Assembly (NCBI GenBank): GCA_026129905.1
Contig: JAHCHE010000002.1
Location: 186,001 to 250,000, forward strand
Direction: 5' to 3'
DNA: 64,000 nt
From: Bryobacteraceae bacterium
Lineage (GTDB): Bacteria > Acidobacteriota > Terriglobia > Bryobacterales > Bryobacteraceae
Positions 17,187 to 25,790 of this stretch are shown in pieces (positions within the stretch are counted from its first letter, which is position 1; each line of letters opens with the position of its first letter). The notes under the pieces were generated by a model. That model saw nothing but the letters and a program-made list of their open reading frames with translations. It ran no database searches and was not told where the DNA came from. Made by a program: the position numbers and the translations under genes.

Positions 17187-18026
17187 GTGAACAAGACGGT
17201 GGCAGTGATCGGCGCCGGCGGCAAGATGGGAGCGCGGGCGGCGGAAAAGATCGGCTTCAGCGAGGCGTACCGCGTGCTGCTATGCGAAAGCAACGCGGGG
17301 CGGGCGGAGGCCCTGGAGGAGAAGGGTCTCAAGGTGACGGCGGCCGCGGAGGCGATGGCGGCGGCGGATTTCGTGGTGATGGCTGTTCCGGACGCGGCGA
17401 TCGGAGCGATCGGGCGGGAACTGGCGCCGCTGATGAAGCGCGGCGGGACGCTGATCATGCTGGACGCGGCGGCGGCGTACATCGGCGAGCTGCCACCGTG
17501 CGACGGGATCACGCAGATGATCACGCATCCGTGCCACCCGCCGTTCTTTACCGAGCAGGCGACGGCGGAGGCGCGGCGGGACTACTTCGGCGGCGTCGCG
17601 ACGCAGGATATCCTGGTGTCGCTGATCGGCGGCAGCGAGGAGGCGTTTGAAGATGGGACCCGGCTGTGCCGCGCCATCTTCGCGCCGGTGAACCGGGCGC
17701 TGCGGGTGACGCCGGAGCAGTTCGCGATGCTGGAGCCGGGCATGTCGGAGATCGTGGTGGCGGCGGCGGCGAACTGGATGAAGGAGTCGATGGAGCTGGC
17801 GATCGAGAAGGGCGTGCCGAGGGAGGCGGCGGAAGCGTTCATGGCCGGGCATGCGCAGATCGCGATGGCCATCGTGTTCGGCGCGGAGCCGTCGCCGTTC
17901 TCCGACGCCGCGCAACTGGCGATCCAGTGGGGAACGTCGCACTACATCAATCCGGAGTGGCGCCGCATCTACGAGAGAGAAACGCTGGCGGGGGCGATTC
18001 ACGACATACTGAAGCCGCGAGGCTGA
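17187..18026 (+). CDS. PGDH_C-domain dehydrogenase, putative D-apionate oxidoisomerase
   Basis: A 279-residue protein begun at the GTG at 17187, with AAAGGA seven bases upstream. It has a Rossmann domain (TVAVIGAGGKMGARAAEKIG) and an all-helical C-terminal phosphogluconate dehydrogenase-like domain (THPCHPPFF, then MSEIVVAAAANWMKES, then FMAGHAQIAMA). The D-apionate oxidoisomerase ApnO has this architecture and makes 3-oxo-isoapionate, the substrate of the TIM-barrel enzyme encoded just upstream. The two would act in sequence in the cytoplasm. The assignment rests on fold plus gene order. Confidence 0.75.
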   Translation: MNKTVAVIGAGGKMGARAAEKIGFSEAYRVLLCESNAGRAEALEEKGLKVTAAAEAMAAADFVVMAVPDAAIGAIGRELAPLMKRGGTLIMLDAAAAYIGELPPCDGITQMITHPCHPPFFTEQATAEARRDYFGGVATQDILVSLIGGSEEAFEDGTRLCRAIFAPVNRALRVTPEQFAMLEPGMSEIVVAAAANWMKESMELAIEKGVPREAAEAFMAGHAQIAMAIVFGAEPSPFSDAAQLAIQWGTSHYINPEWRRIYERETLAGAIHDILKPRG

Positions 18027-18057
18027 CCGCTCCGTAATTAGAAAGGACAGATCGACG

Positions 18058-19488
18058 ATGGCGCGCGACTGGTTTCGATTGACGTTGGCGCTCGCATGGG
18101 CAATTTGCGCGGTGAGCGCGGTTCCGGCGCAGACGCTGCCGCGGGTGAAGGTGAGCGAGAACCGCCGTTTTCTGGTCGCCGAGAATGGCAGGCCGTTCTT
18201 CTACCTGGCGGACACGGCGTGGGAGCTGTTTCACCGTTTGAACCGGGTGCAGGCGGTGGAGTACCTGGATTTGCGGGCGCGGCAGAAATACACCGCGATT
18301 CAAGCGGTGGCGCTGGCGGAACTGGACGGCATCAACGATCCGAACGCGTACGGCAAGCTCCCGCTGACCGATGCCGATCCCACGCGGCCCGCGGTTACCC
18401 GGGGCAACAATCCGAAGAACCCGGCCGAGTACGACTATTGGGACCACGTCGAATACATCATCGACCAGGCAAATGCGCGGGGCCTGTACATGGCGCTGCT
18501 TCCGACGTGGGGCAGTTGGGTGAACAGCGGGGGCAACGACCGGAGCATCCTGACGCCTTCCAACGCGCCGGCGTACGGCGAGTTTCTGGGGAAGCGGTTT
18601 GGGAAGAAGGGGATCATCTGGATACTCGGCGGCGACCGGATTCCGACGGGGGTGGAAGAGACGTGGCGGGCGCTGGCGCGGGGCATCGCGACCGGGGTGA
18701 GCGGGAAAGAGGATTACGACGGAGTCCTGATGAGCTTCCACCCGCGCGGGGGCGCGACGTCATCGACATGGTTTCACAACGACGCCTGGCTGGATTTCAA
18801 CATGCGGCAGAACGGCCACGGGCTGCCGGCGGCGTCGGCGCCGTGGAACCGGATCGCGGCCGATTACAACCTGACGCCGGTGAAGCCGGTGATCGACGGC
18901 GAGCCGCTGTACGAGGATCACCCGCTTGCGTTCCGGGCGAAAGAGCTGGGTTACTCATTCGACGCGCACGTGCGGCAGTATGCGTACGCGGATGTCTTCG
19001 CGGGGGCGTGCGGGCATACCTACGGCAACCACGCCGTGTGGCAGATGCACGCGCCTGGACGCCGGCCGATCAACGGGCCGCTGATGTACTGGGACCAGGC
19101 GATTCACCGTCCGGGCGCGGCGCAGATGCAACACGTGCGGGCGCTGATCGAATCGCGGCCGTACCTGTCGCGCGTCCCGGATTCGTCGATCGTGATCGAT
19201 CCGTTGGACGGGGCGGACCGCATCAGCGCCACGCGTGGAGACGGGTACCTGTTGGTGTACAGCGCGCAGGGGCGGAAGTTCACGGTGCGGGCGGGGAAGA
19301 TCGCGGGCGAGCGGCTGCGCGGGTGGTGGTATAACCCGCGGACGGGCTCGGCGCAGGAGGCGGGGGAATTTGAGAACCGCGGGGCGTGGGAGTTCACGCC
19401 GCCGTCCGAAGGCTTCGGCAGCGACTGGGCGCTGGCGCTGGACGACGCGTCGAAAGCGTTCGGGCCACCGGGGGAGGGGCGGCGGTAG
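18058..19488 (+). CDS. GH140-type apiosidase (DUF4038), secreted
   Basis: A 476-residue protein with an N-terminal signal peptide (ending near AVPAQT). Its catalytic DUF4038 barrel includes PFFYLADTAWELFHRL near residue 45, YWDHVEYIIDQANARGLYMA and IIWILGGDRIP. The candidate acidic catalytic residues are Asp in ILGGDR and Glu in VIDGEPLYEDHP. A C-terminal collagen-binding-like beta domain (DUF4433-type) follows. GH140 enzymes cut the bond to apiose in the pectin rhamnogalacturonan II. It is the last gene of the cluster and would supply the free sugar to the transporter. Confidence 0.85.
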   Translation: MARDWFRLTLALAWAICAVSAVPAQTLPRVKVSENRRFLVAENGRPFFYLADTAWELFHRLNRVQAVEYLDLRARQKYTAIQAVALAELDGINDPNAYGKLPLTDADPTRPAVTRGNNPKNPAEYDYWDHVEYIIDQANARGLYMALLPTWGSWVNSGGNDRSILTPSNAPAYGEFLGKRFGKKGIIWILGGDRIPTGVEETWRALARGIATGVSGKEDYDGVLMSFHPRGGATSSTWFHNDAWLDFNMRQNGHGLPAASAPWNRIAADYNLTPVKPVIDGEPLYEDHPLAFRAKELGYSFDAHVRQYAYADVFAGACGHTYGNHAVWQMHAPGRRPINGPLMYWDQAIHRPGAAQMQHVRALIESRPYLSRVPDSSIVIDPLDGADRISATRGDGYLLVYSAQGRKFTVRAGKIAGERLRGWWYNPRTGSAQEAGEFENRGAWEFTPPSEGFGSDWALALDDASKAFGPPGEGRR

Positions 19489-19529
19489 CGAACCCAGCGA
19501 AGTCGAGGCGGGCCAGACGTCCCGCGAGA

Positions 19530-19800
19530 GCCGGTTTCCAAACGGCTCCGGGAGTTTCCAGTACGCCCCAACGGGGCAGATCACCAGTGGGGAAAGGACC
19601 CACTCAAGTAGTTGTTGGTTGGACTTGATAGCTTGCGAGCGTTCGAGCCGGGAAACCGGGTAGAGCGGTGCCTCGCGATAAAGCCCACGAATGGTGGGCG
19701 AGCAACCTTGCAGGCCGTAACGCGTGTGAAGCTTGAGCAGGCCTCGAAAGTGAAGACGCGGATGCCGACCCGCCTAGAAACCGGGGAAGGCCGCGCGGAC
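19530..19800 (+). mobile_element. Group II intron-like RNA relic
   Basis: This non-coding stretch contains motifs reminiscent of group II intron domain I, such as GATAGCTTGCGAGC, GGTGCCTCGCGATAAAGC, CGTAACGCGTGTGAAGC and AGGCCTCGAAAGTGAAG. No reverse transcriptase frame and no domain V hairpin follow. If correct, it is a 5' fragment only. The identification rests on recalled sequence resemblance and is tentative. Apart from this and the repeat at 19867, the 19.49-20.23 kb gap has no gene I can support. Confidence 0.4.
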
Positions 19801-19866
19801 AGGGAAGAAGCCCGGCGGGGGAGCGCGCTGCCAAACGCAAACCACGAGCACCTGATCCGGTCCACC

Positions 19867-20009
19867 GGTGATTCCAGTAAATCGGCAAGGTCGGCGAGGT
19901 CCTTGGGGCGGCCGGCGGCGAGCTTGTTCTTGCGAAAGGCGCGCGGGCTGAGGAACGCGACCGGCACGCCGTCCAGCTCGCTCGCCGCCCGGTCCGACCA
20001 CGCGTCCTC
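19867..20009 (-). pseudogene. Truncated 3' copy of the nucleotidyltransferase gene
   Basis: These 143 bases match 21598-21740 with about five mismatches, in the same orientation. They encode the C-terminal segment from EDAWSDRAASELDGVPVAF to DLADLADLLESP. There is no 5' part, so the copy is dead. The two copies bracket about 1.6 kb holding two secreted-protein genes. Confidence 0.85.
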
Positions 20010-20226
20010 CATTGAGATAACTCTTTAATTCTCCATTATTTACTTCGATTTTTATTACTTCATGGATAGGTCTGCCCGACGGTATCGAGCCCAATCTTGG
20101 AAGGCCCCGTGAGCAATTGGTTGGTCTGGTTGGTCGAATTCTCTTGACAGCCAAAAACAACCCTGGTATAAGGGATGCGTGAGTCTGATTCAACTCCGGA
20201 GGAAATGCAGATTGGATGGAGGAAAA

Positions 20227-20718
20227 ATGAGACTGCCATATGCAATCTTATGTGCACTATTGGCGGCGCCGTGGGCGTGCTACGCCCAACGGCAAGACCA
20301 GCCGGCATCCGCTGGTCCGCCCCGCCAGGTTATCGATGGCTCCGTGTCGCCGGAAAGTATCCCGGACAACATCGCCTGGATCATGCTCTTTCACGTCCTG
20401 GCCGACCGGCCCGGGGCGCCCGACCACGAGAGCCGCAGCCTGTTCTTGAATGGCAGCGGCCTCTCGGATGTAGAGAGGAACCGGGTCATCTTCGCCGCCA
20501 GCGACGCGGCCGAGCGCATCCGCGCGATGGAGAAAGAGGTAAAGAAATCCGGACGGAGCATGGACGAGATGACGCTCGCGCTGAGAGGCGGGCGCGACGC
20601 GATCGTCAGCGAAACCGTGACGGATCTGCTGACTCGGCAGTTTGATTATGACGGTGGCGAGAAATTGCTTCGGTACCTGAGGACCGGCGTCAAGCAGGGC
20701 ATCCGGATGAGCCGGTGA
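20227..20718 (+). CDS. Secreted protein of unknown function
   Basis: A 163-residue protein. The ATG at 20227 is preceded by GGAGGA at good spacing and gives a signal peptide ending in CYAQ. The mature part is rich in charged helical segments (DVERNRVIFAASDAAERIRA, then MEKEVKKSGR). I recognise no domain. It lies 22 bases upstream of another secreted protein, so they are probably co-transcribed. Both lie inside the segment bracketed by the nucleotidyltransferase repeats, which suggests they arrived together. Confidence 0.7.
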   Translation: MRLPYAILCALLAAPWACYAQRQDQPASAGPPRQVIDGSVSPESIPDNIAWIMLFHVLADRPGAPDHESRSLFLNGSGLSDVERNRVIFAASDAAERIRAMEKEVKKSGRSMDEMTLALRGGRDAIVSETVTDLLTRQFDYDGGEKLLRYLRTGVKQGIRMSR

Positions 20719-20740
20719 GTGCGACGGGAAGGAGCATACC

Positions 20741-21508
20741 ATGCAAACGTTCGGAAAACGAATTGCGATCTTAATTCCTATCCTCGCATGGCCCATGTTG
20801 GGACAGTACGCCGCCACGTACGTGACCGGCGTTCACAACCCTTCCCTGCACGCCATTGTCGCGACGGCCGTGACCGACACGAATTACGCCATGTGCGGCC
20901 AGCACGTCGCATACGCCACCGCTCGCATCGTCAGCCCCGGCGGCCGGGTTGCGCAATACAGCGTAGACGAGTTCAACGTCGCGGTCGCGAATACGACGCT
21001 CTCGATCGAGCGTGAGGACGGGGTTTTCATGGTCTATAACTGGTATCCAGGCGAGTTCTGCTACGCGGCGCAACAATTCTATGCGGCGCCCACACAACAG
21101 CAGGGCGCACCTGTTCCGAAGTGGGTTGCGATTCAAAGTACCACTGTTTCCGGGAGCCCGATTGACTTGAAGAATGGCAGGGCCGACTTCGATGTGGGCG
21201 TAGTCACTTCGTATCACTGTGAAGGTCCGGTAACAATCATCGCCCACGCCACCAAGGTGCCCAGTGACATCGAAGGAGGCATCCGCGTCAATGGCGGCTC
21301 GACGGGCGGGGCTTCCGCTCAACAAACGTATACCATGGCCCGGGCAGGTTCGCAGCTATTCCAATTCGACGTCGTAACCCATCAGAGCAACGCAAATCCC
21401 GGGACCATAACGGCGTCTGCCGGTTATTCTCTTATACCGGCCGACTGCACTACGCTGAACCTGCCTGGCGTTGTGGTGGTGCGCGCTGTGCAGGTCAAGT
21501 CCAACTGA
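20741..21508 (+). CDS. Secreted beta-rich protein of unknown function
   Basis: A 255-residue protein with a signal peptide (IAILIPILAWPMLGQ). The mature part is beta-strand and Gly/Thr/Ser rich, with four Cys residues (in MCGQ, EFCYA, YHCEG and ADCTT) that could pair in the periplasm or outside the cell. I recognise no family. A weak GGAG lies ahead of the ATG. It is encoded with the preceding secreted protein inside the repeat-bracketed insert. Confidence 0.7.
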   Translation: MQTFGKRIAILIPILAWPMLGQYAATYVTGVHNPSLHAIVATAVTDTNYAMCGQHVAYATARIVSPGGRVAQYSVDEFNVAVANTTLSIEREDGVFMVYNWYPGEFCYAAQQFYAAPTQQQGAPVPKWVAIQSTTVSGSPIDLKNGRADFDVGVVTSYHCEGPVTIIAHATKVPSDIEGGIRVNGGSTGGASAQQTYTMARAGSQLFQFDVVTHQSNANPGTITASAGYSLIPADCTTLNLPGVVVVRAVQVKSN

Positions 21509-21587
21509 CGCAGGGCGCGGCCGGTCTCGGGCGGTCGGAACCAACTGGACTCCCCGCGTCGTGGCGACCCCTTGGAGATTCCCTGTG

Positions 21588-22043
21588 CTAAGCGCCGGGT
21601 GATTCCAGTAAATCGGCGAGGTCGGCGAGGTCCTTGGGGCGGCCGGCGGCGAGCTTGTTCTTGCGAAAGGCGCGCAGGCTGAGAAACGCGACTGGCACGC
21701 CGTCCAGTTCGCTCGCCGCCCGGTCCGACCACGCGTCCTCAAACTCGACGCCCGTTATTGAGGTCAGCAGGTCGATCCGATAGGGTTCCACACCGAGCTG
21801 AATCACGCGGTCCGCTACAAGAAAATCATCGGCCGCGATCCCGATGGACGCGAATCCGAAGGCCTGCAACGCGCGCTCCAGCTTCGCCGCGTTGCCTTCG
21901 GATATGCGAACGAAGATGTCGAGGTCGCGCGTGTAACGAGGGATGCCGTGGAAGCCGCGCGCGTGCGCGCCTACGATGAGATACTCAACGCCGTTGGAGT
22001 TCAGTAATTGTAAGAACTCTTTCCAATCGGGGTGCAGTGGCAT
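21588..22043 (-). CDS. Nucleotidyltransferase (DUF6036-like)
   Basis: A 151-residue protein of the MNT/pol-beta superfamily. GVEYLIVGAHARGFHG and the metal-binding acidic pair in RYTRDLDIFV near residue 38 are intact, and a later acidic residue is in YRIDLLTSI. Its 5' end overlaps the 76-residue upstream gene by 59 bases in another frame, as in two-gene toxin-antitoxin-like units. The last four codons lie beyond the repeat shared with 19867-20009, so its C-terminus may have been changed by the rearrangement. Confidence 0.75.
   Translation of the reverse strand: MPLHPDWKEFLQLLNSNGVEYLIVGAHARGFHGIPRYTRDLDIFVRISEGNAAKLERALQAFGFASIGIAADDFLVADRVIQLGVEPYRIDLLTSITGVEFEDAWSDRAASELDGVPVAFLSLRAFRKNKLAAGRPKDLADLADLLESPGA
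21598..21740 (-). repeat. Direct repeat, copy B (nucleotidyltransferase 3' part)
   Basis: This is the second copy of the 143-base repeat at 19867-20009, lying within the complete nucleotidyltransferase gene. The copies differ at about five positions, several of them silent-type C/T or G/A changes. Confidence 0.85.
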
Positions 22044-22215
22044 CGTCGGGCCCGTGGCGCAGCGCGCGCAACTGCGCGATCAGTTCCAGGCGTTCGCCTG
22101 GCGTCATCGAGCGATAGTCTTCGCGTTCGGCCCGCTCCGCCTCCTCGAAGCTGGAGAACTTGCGAACCGTGAAGGCTCTCACGGTTTCATCGTAGCGCGG
22201 GGCGGGCCGGTCCAT
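21985..22215 (-). CDS. Small partner protein of the nucleotidyltransferase
   Basis: A 76-residue acidic, helical protein with SSFEEAERAEREDYRSMTP and GERLELIAQLRALR. Proteins with this pattern are often encoded just upstream of nucleotidyltransferases like the one here, in what look like toxin-antitoxin or regulator pairs. The frame overlaps the nucleotidyltransferase start by 59 bases. A GTG at 22182 is an alternative start that would drop the first 11 residues. The role is not established. Confidence 0.55.
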   Translation of the reverse strand: MDRPAPRYDETVRAFTVRKFSSFEEAERAEREDYRSMTPGERLELIAQLRALRHGPDDATAPRLERVLTITELQRR

Positions 22216-22232
22216 CGGCTACACTTTTCCTC

Positions 22233-23318
22233 ATGCGCGCCGCGATCGTCCACTACTGGCTGCTCCACATGCGCGGCGGCGAAAAGGTGGTCGAGGCGCT
22301 GTGCCGCCTGCTGCCCGGCGCCGACATCTTCACGCTGTTCTACGATCCCTCGCGAGTGTCGCCCCTCATCCGCTCCCGGCGCGTGATTCCTTCGTTCCTC
22401 GATCCGTGTCGCAAACACTACCGCTCGCTGTTGCCGCTCATGCCTTTTGCGCTCGAGAGTTTCGACCTCCGCGGTTACGATCTCGTCGTCAGCAGCGAAT
22501 CGGGGCCCGCCAAGGGCGTCGTCGTCTCCTCGCGGACGCGGCACGTTTGCTATTGCCACACGCCCATGCGCTACCTCTGGGAAATGTACGCCGAATACCG
22601 GAACGACTGGACTGGCTCGAAGTGGAAGCGCGCGGCCATCGCCGCATTTTCGACGCCGCTGCGCGTCTGGGACGTCGCTTCCGCGGCGCGCGTCGACGAG
22701 TTCGTCGCCAACAGCGAGAACGTACGGCGCCGCATCGCGAAAACCTACCGCCGCGACGCCGCCGTCATCCATCCGCCGGTGGCGGTCGAGTCGTTCCGCT
22801 GGGCCCCGTCCGCCGGCTATTACCTGGTGGTCTCCGAACTCGTGGCCTACAAGCGCATCGATCTCGCCGTCGCCGTCTGCTCGCGCACCCGCCGGGAGTT
22901 GAAGATCGTCGGCGACGGTCCCGAGTATGGCCGCCTGAAGGAGCTGGCCGGATCCTCGGTCGAGTTTCTCGGTCACGTCGGCGACGACGAGTTGCGCGAC
23001 CTGTTCTCTCGCTGCCGCGCCTTCCTGATGCCCGGCGAGGAGGACTTTGGAATGACGACCGTGGAAGCATTGGCCAGCGGCAAGGCGGTCATCGGTCTCG
23101 GCCGCGGCGGCCTGCTCGAGATCGCCTCCGAAGCGAATCCCGTCTCCGGTTTCTTCTTCGACGCTCCGGCCGAAGCCGCTCTCGAAGCCGCGCTTCAGCG
23201 CTTCGAACAAAATGAAAGCCGCATCTCCCCCGCCGATCTCATCGCCCGCGCGGCCCGCTTCTCCGAGGTCGAGTTCGCCCGGAAGATGGGAGCGCTGTTG
23301 AAGCCCGACGTTGTCTGA
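22233..23318 (+). CDS. Glycosyltransferase, GT4 family
   Basis: A 361-residue GT-B fold enzyme. The N-terminal half includes HMRGGEKVVEALCRLLPGAD and CHTPMRYLWEMY; the C-terminal donor site includes LKIVGDGPEYGRLKE, VEFLGHVGDDEL and MPGEEDFGMTTVEALASGKA with the E-x7-E-type motif. Similar proteins transfer mannose or related sugars during exopolysaccharide or O-antigen synthesis. It stands alone, diverging from the small partner gene and converging on the dha operon with 12 bases between stops. Confidence 0.88.
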   Translation: MRAAIVHYWLLHMRGGEKVVEALCRLLPGADIFTLFYDPSRVSPLIRSRRVIPSFLDPCRKHYRSLLPLMPFALESFDLRGYDLVVSSESGPAKGVVVSSRTRHVCYCHTPMRYLWEMYAEYRNDWTGSKWKRAAIAAFSTPLRVWDVASAARVDEFVANSENVRRRIAKTYRRDAAVIHPPVAVESFRWAPSAGYYLVVSELVAYKRIDLAVAVCSRTRRELKIVGDGPEYGRLKELAGSSVEFLGHVGDDELRDLFSRCRAFLMPGEEDFGMTTVEALASGKAVIGLGRGGLLEIASEANPVSGFFFDAPAEAALEAALQRFEQNESRISPADLIARAARFSEVEFARKMGALLKPDVV

Positions 23319-23330
23319 CGCGCGGCCGGA

Positions 23331-25790
23331 TCAGGGCGCCCGGCGCGAGAGGTAGCTTCGCACCGCCGGGCTCGAGTCCAGGGCCAACGCCTCGCGCGCT
23401 GCCTCCTCGGCCTCCGCCATGGTCACGCACGCGATCGCCCGCTTCACTTCCGGAATCAGCGGCGCGCTGACGCTGAATTCCTCCAACCCCAGCCCGATCA
23501 GCGCCGCCGTCGCCAGCGGATCGCCCGCCAGTTCCCCGCACAGGGTCGCCCCGATGTTCGCCTCCCGCGCGGCCGCCACCGCCTGGCGGACCATTCGCAG
23601 CACCGGCGGCTGGAGCGGATCGGCGATCGCCGACACGCGGGGATTCGTGCGGTCGGCCGCCATGACGTATTGTGTCAGGTCGTTGGTGCCGATGCTGAAA
23701 AAGTCCGCCTCGCGCGCTAGCCGGTCCGCGATCAAAGCCGCGGCCGGAACCTCGATCATCGCGCCCAGCTTGACGTCGCCGTTGAAGCGCGCGCCCGCGT
23801 CCCGAAGCTCCGCTTTTGCCTGTTCCAGAACCTCGCGCGCCGCCCGGATCTCGTCGAGCGACGCCACCATCGGCAGCAGGATTTCCACCTCGGCCGCCGC
23901 CGCCGCCCGCAGGATCGCTTTCAACTGCGTCTTGAACAGGTCGCGCCGGCCGAGACTCACCCGTATGCCGCGCCAGCCGAGAAACGGATTCTCCTCGTCG
24001 CCGTGGGCCACGTACGGAAGGATTTTGTCGCCGCCGGCGTCGAGCGTGCGAATCACCAGCGGCCGCCCGCGCAGGGCTTCGGCGATCGCCGAATAGGCGC
24101 GGAATTGCTCGTCCTCCTCGGGCGCGAGGGTCCGGTTGAGAAACAGGAACTCCGTGCGCAACACGCCCACTCCCTCGGCGCCCTGCTCGATTGCCGCCCG
24201 CGCCTCTTCCACTCCGCTGATATTGGCCAGCACCCGGATGCGCCGCCCATCGCGCGTGCGCGCCGGCTGCTGCCTCGACGCCCGCGCCGCCTTGCGCGTC
24301 TCCATCCACGCCGCGCGCCGCCGGCCCAGTTCTTGCACCCTGGCGGGGTCCGGCTCGATCCATAGCTGCCCCCGGTCCCCGTCCAGGGCGACGCTCGCGC
24401 CGTCGGGAATCGAAGCGAGCGCGGGCCCGACGCCTACCACCGCCGGAATCCCCATCGCGCGGGCCAGGATGATGCTGTGCGCGTTCGCGCCTCCGGCCTC
24501 CAGGCACAGGCCCACCGTCTTCTCCGGGTCGAGGGCCGCTACTTGCGAAGGCGCCAGGTCCCGCGCCGCCACGACGCCTTCGCAGTCTGCCGGCCGCGTT
24601 TCGGTTTCCCCCGCCAGCCGCGTCAATACGCGGTCCCCCGCATCGGCCACGTCGGCGGCCCTCTCCCGCAGGTAAGGGTCGTCCAGATCTTTCATGCGCT
24701 GCGAGGCTTCCCGCACCGCCTCCTGCCATGCGTAGGCGGCGCTGGCGCCGTCGCCGAAGACTTTCGCGGCGGCCCGGTCCCGCAGGCCCTTGTCGGTCAG
24801 AAACAGCAGTTGCGCGTCGAAGATCCCCGCTTCGTCCTTGCCGATTTCGTGGCGCGTCCATTCGCCGATGTGCCGGGTCTCTTCCTCGGCCTCCCCGATC
24901 GCTTCCAGCAGCCGTTGCCACTCGCGCCGCGGGTCCGGCGCGGACGTCGTCGCCGCCGCGGCCGTTCCGGCGCGGTAATGCCGCAGCGGCCCGATCGCGA
25001 TGCCCCGCGACGCCGCGACGCCGGAGAGTTCCCCGGCGCCGGCTATCGCCCGGACCGCGAGCGGCGCGGCCACCGCTCCATCGCCTTCGCCGAATCCGTT
25101 CTCGATCAAGGCCGATAGTTCCGCGAGCGCGTCCGCCGCGTCCGGCCCCTCGGCCGCCAGGGCCAGATCGTCTCCCTGGCGCGCGGCCAGGCTCAGAAGC
25201 CCGTTGATACTCGACGCCTCGAAAGGACCGCGGTTCCGGGTCGCGTTCCGGACGGTGATGCGCGCCTGATACCGGGCCGCGGCGCGAACCACCCGAACCG
25301 CCGGCCGCGCGTGCAGCCCCAGCCGGTTCGATACGCGCGCCGTCTTCGCCGCGGCGCACGCCGGCGCTTGTTCCCGCGCCGGCGGCTGCAACTGCGCCGC
25401 CTTCGCTTCGAGCGCCCGTTCCGCCTCCCGCGCGACCTCGTCGAGTCCGGCCCCCGCCAGCGCCCGGCCCACCGCCGCCACCGCGCCTTCCACCAGCGGC
25501 GCCGCGCACAGCCGCACCTTCGACCGGCGCTCCTCGCCGATCATCTCCAGCGCCGTCTCCGCGCTCAGCACCGCGCTGCCCAGGTCCATCAGTACGAGCA
25601 CGCCGTCGTCGCTGTAGGCCGAATCCACGGCCCGCGCCACCTTGAACGCGTCCGTGCCCAGCGGGTTGTCGGGGGAATCCGTCCCTCCCGCCGCCGAAAG
25701 CCGAACGCCGCCCTGCGCCATCTGCGCCGCCAGTTCGCAGACGCCCTCGGCGAGCCTGGCGCTGTGCGAAACGATGACGATCCCGATCAT
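23331..25790 (-). CDS. dhaM: DhaM EIIA-HPr-enzyme I fusion phosphotransfer protein
   Basis: An 819-residue fusion, started at the ATG at 25790 that overlaps dhaL as ATGA. Residues about 1-130 are the DhaM EIIA-type domain with its active His in GIVIVSHSARLAEG. HPr follows at about 150-235 with its His in NRLGLHARPAV. Enzyme I fills the rest, with the phospho-His in GGANAHSIILARAMGIPAVV, then LRTEFLFLNR, FSIGTNDLTQYV and LCGELAGDP. It would pass phosphate from PEP through EI, HPr and EIIA to the ADP held on DhaL, making the kinase PEP-dependent without a separate general PTS. Confidence 0.93.
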   Translation of the reverse strand: MIGIVIVSHSARLAEGVCELAAQMAQGGVRLSAAGGTDSPDNPLGTDAFKVARAVDSAYSDDGVLVLMDLGSAVLSAETALEMIGEERRSKVRLCAAPLVEGAVAAVGRALAGAGLDEVAREAERALEAKAAQLQPPAREQAPACAAAKTARVSNRLGLHARPAVRVVRAAARYQARITVRNATRNRGPFEASSINGLLSLAARQGDDLALAAEGPDAADALAELSALIENGFGEGDGAVAAPLAVRAIAGAGELSGVAASRGIAIGPLRHYRAGTAAAATTSAPDPRREWQRLLEAIGEAEEETRHIGEWTRHEIGKDEAGIFDAQLLFLTDKGLRDRAAAKVFGDGASAAYAWQEAVREASQRMKDLDDPYLRERAADVADAGDRVLTRLAGETETRPADCEGVVAARDLAPSQVAALDPEKTVGLCLEAGGANAHSIILARAMGIPAVVGVGPALASIPDGASVALDGDRGQLWIEPDPARVQELGRRRAAWMETRKAARASRQQPARTRDGRRIRVLANISGVEEARAAIEQGAEGVGVLRTEFLFLNRTLAPEEDEQFRAYSAIAEALRGRPLVIRTLDAGGDKILPYVAHGDEENPFLGWRGIRVSLGRRDLFKTQLKAILRAAAAAEVEILLPMVASLDEIRAAREVLEQAKAELRDAGARFNGDVKLGAMIEVPAAALIADRLAREADFFSIGTNDLTQYVMAADRTNPRVSAIADPLQPPVLRMVRQAVAAAREANIGATLCGELAGDPLATAALIGLGLEEFSVSAPLIPEVKRAIACVTMAEAEEAAREALALDSSPAVRSYLSRRAP

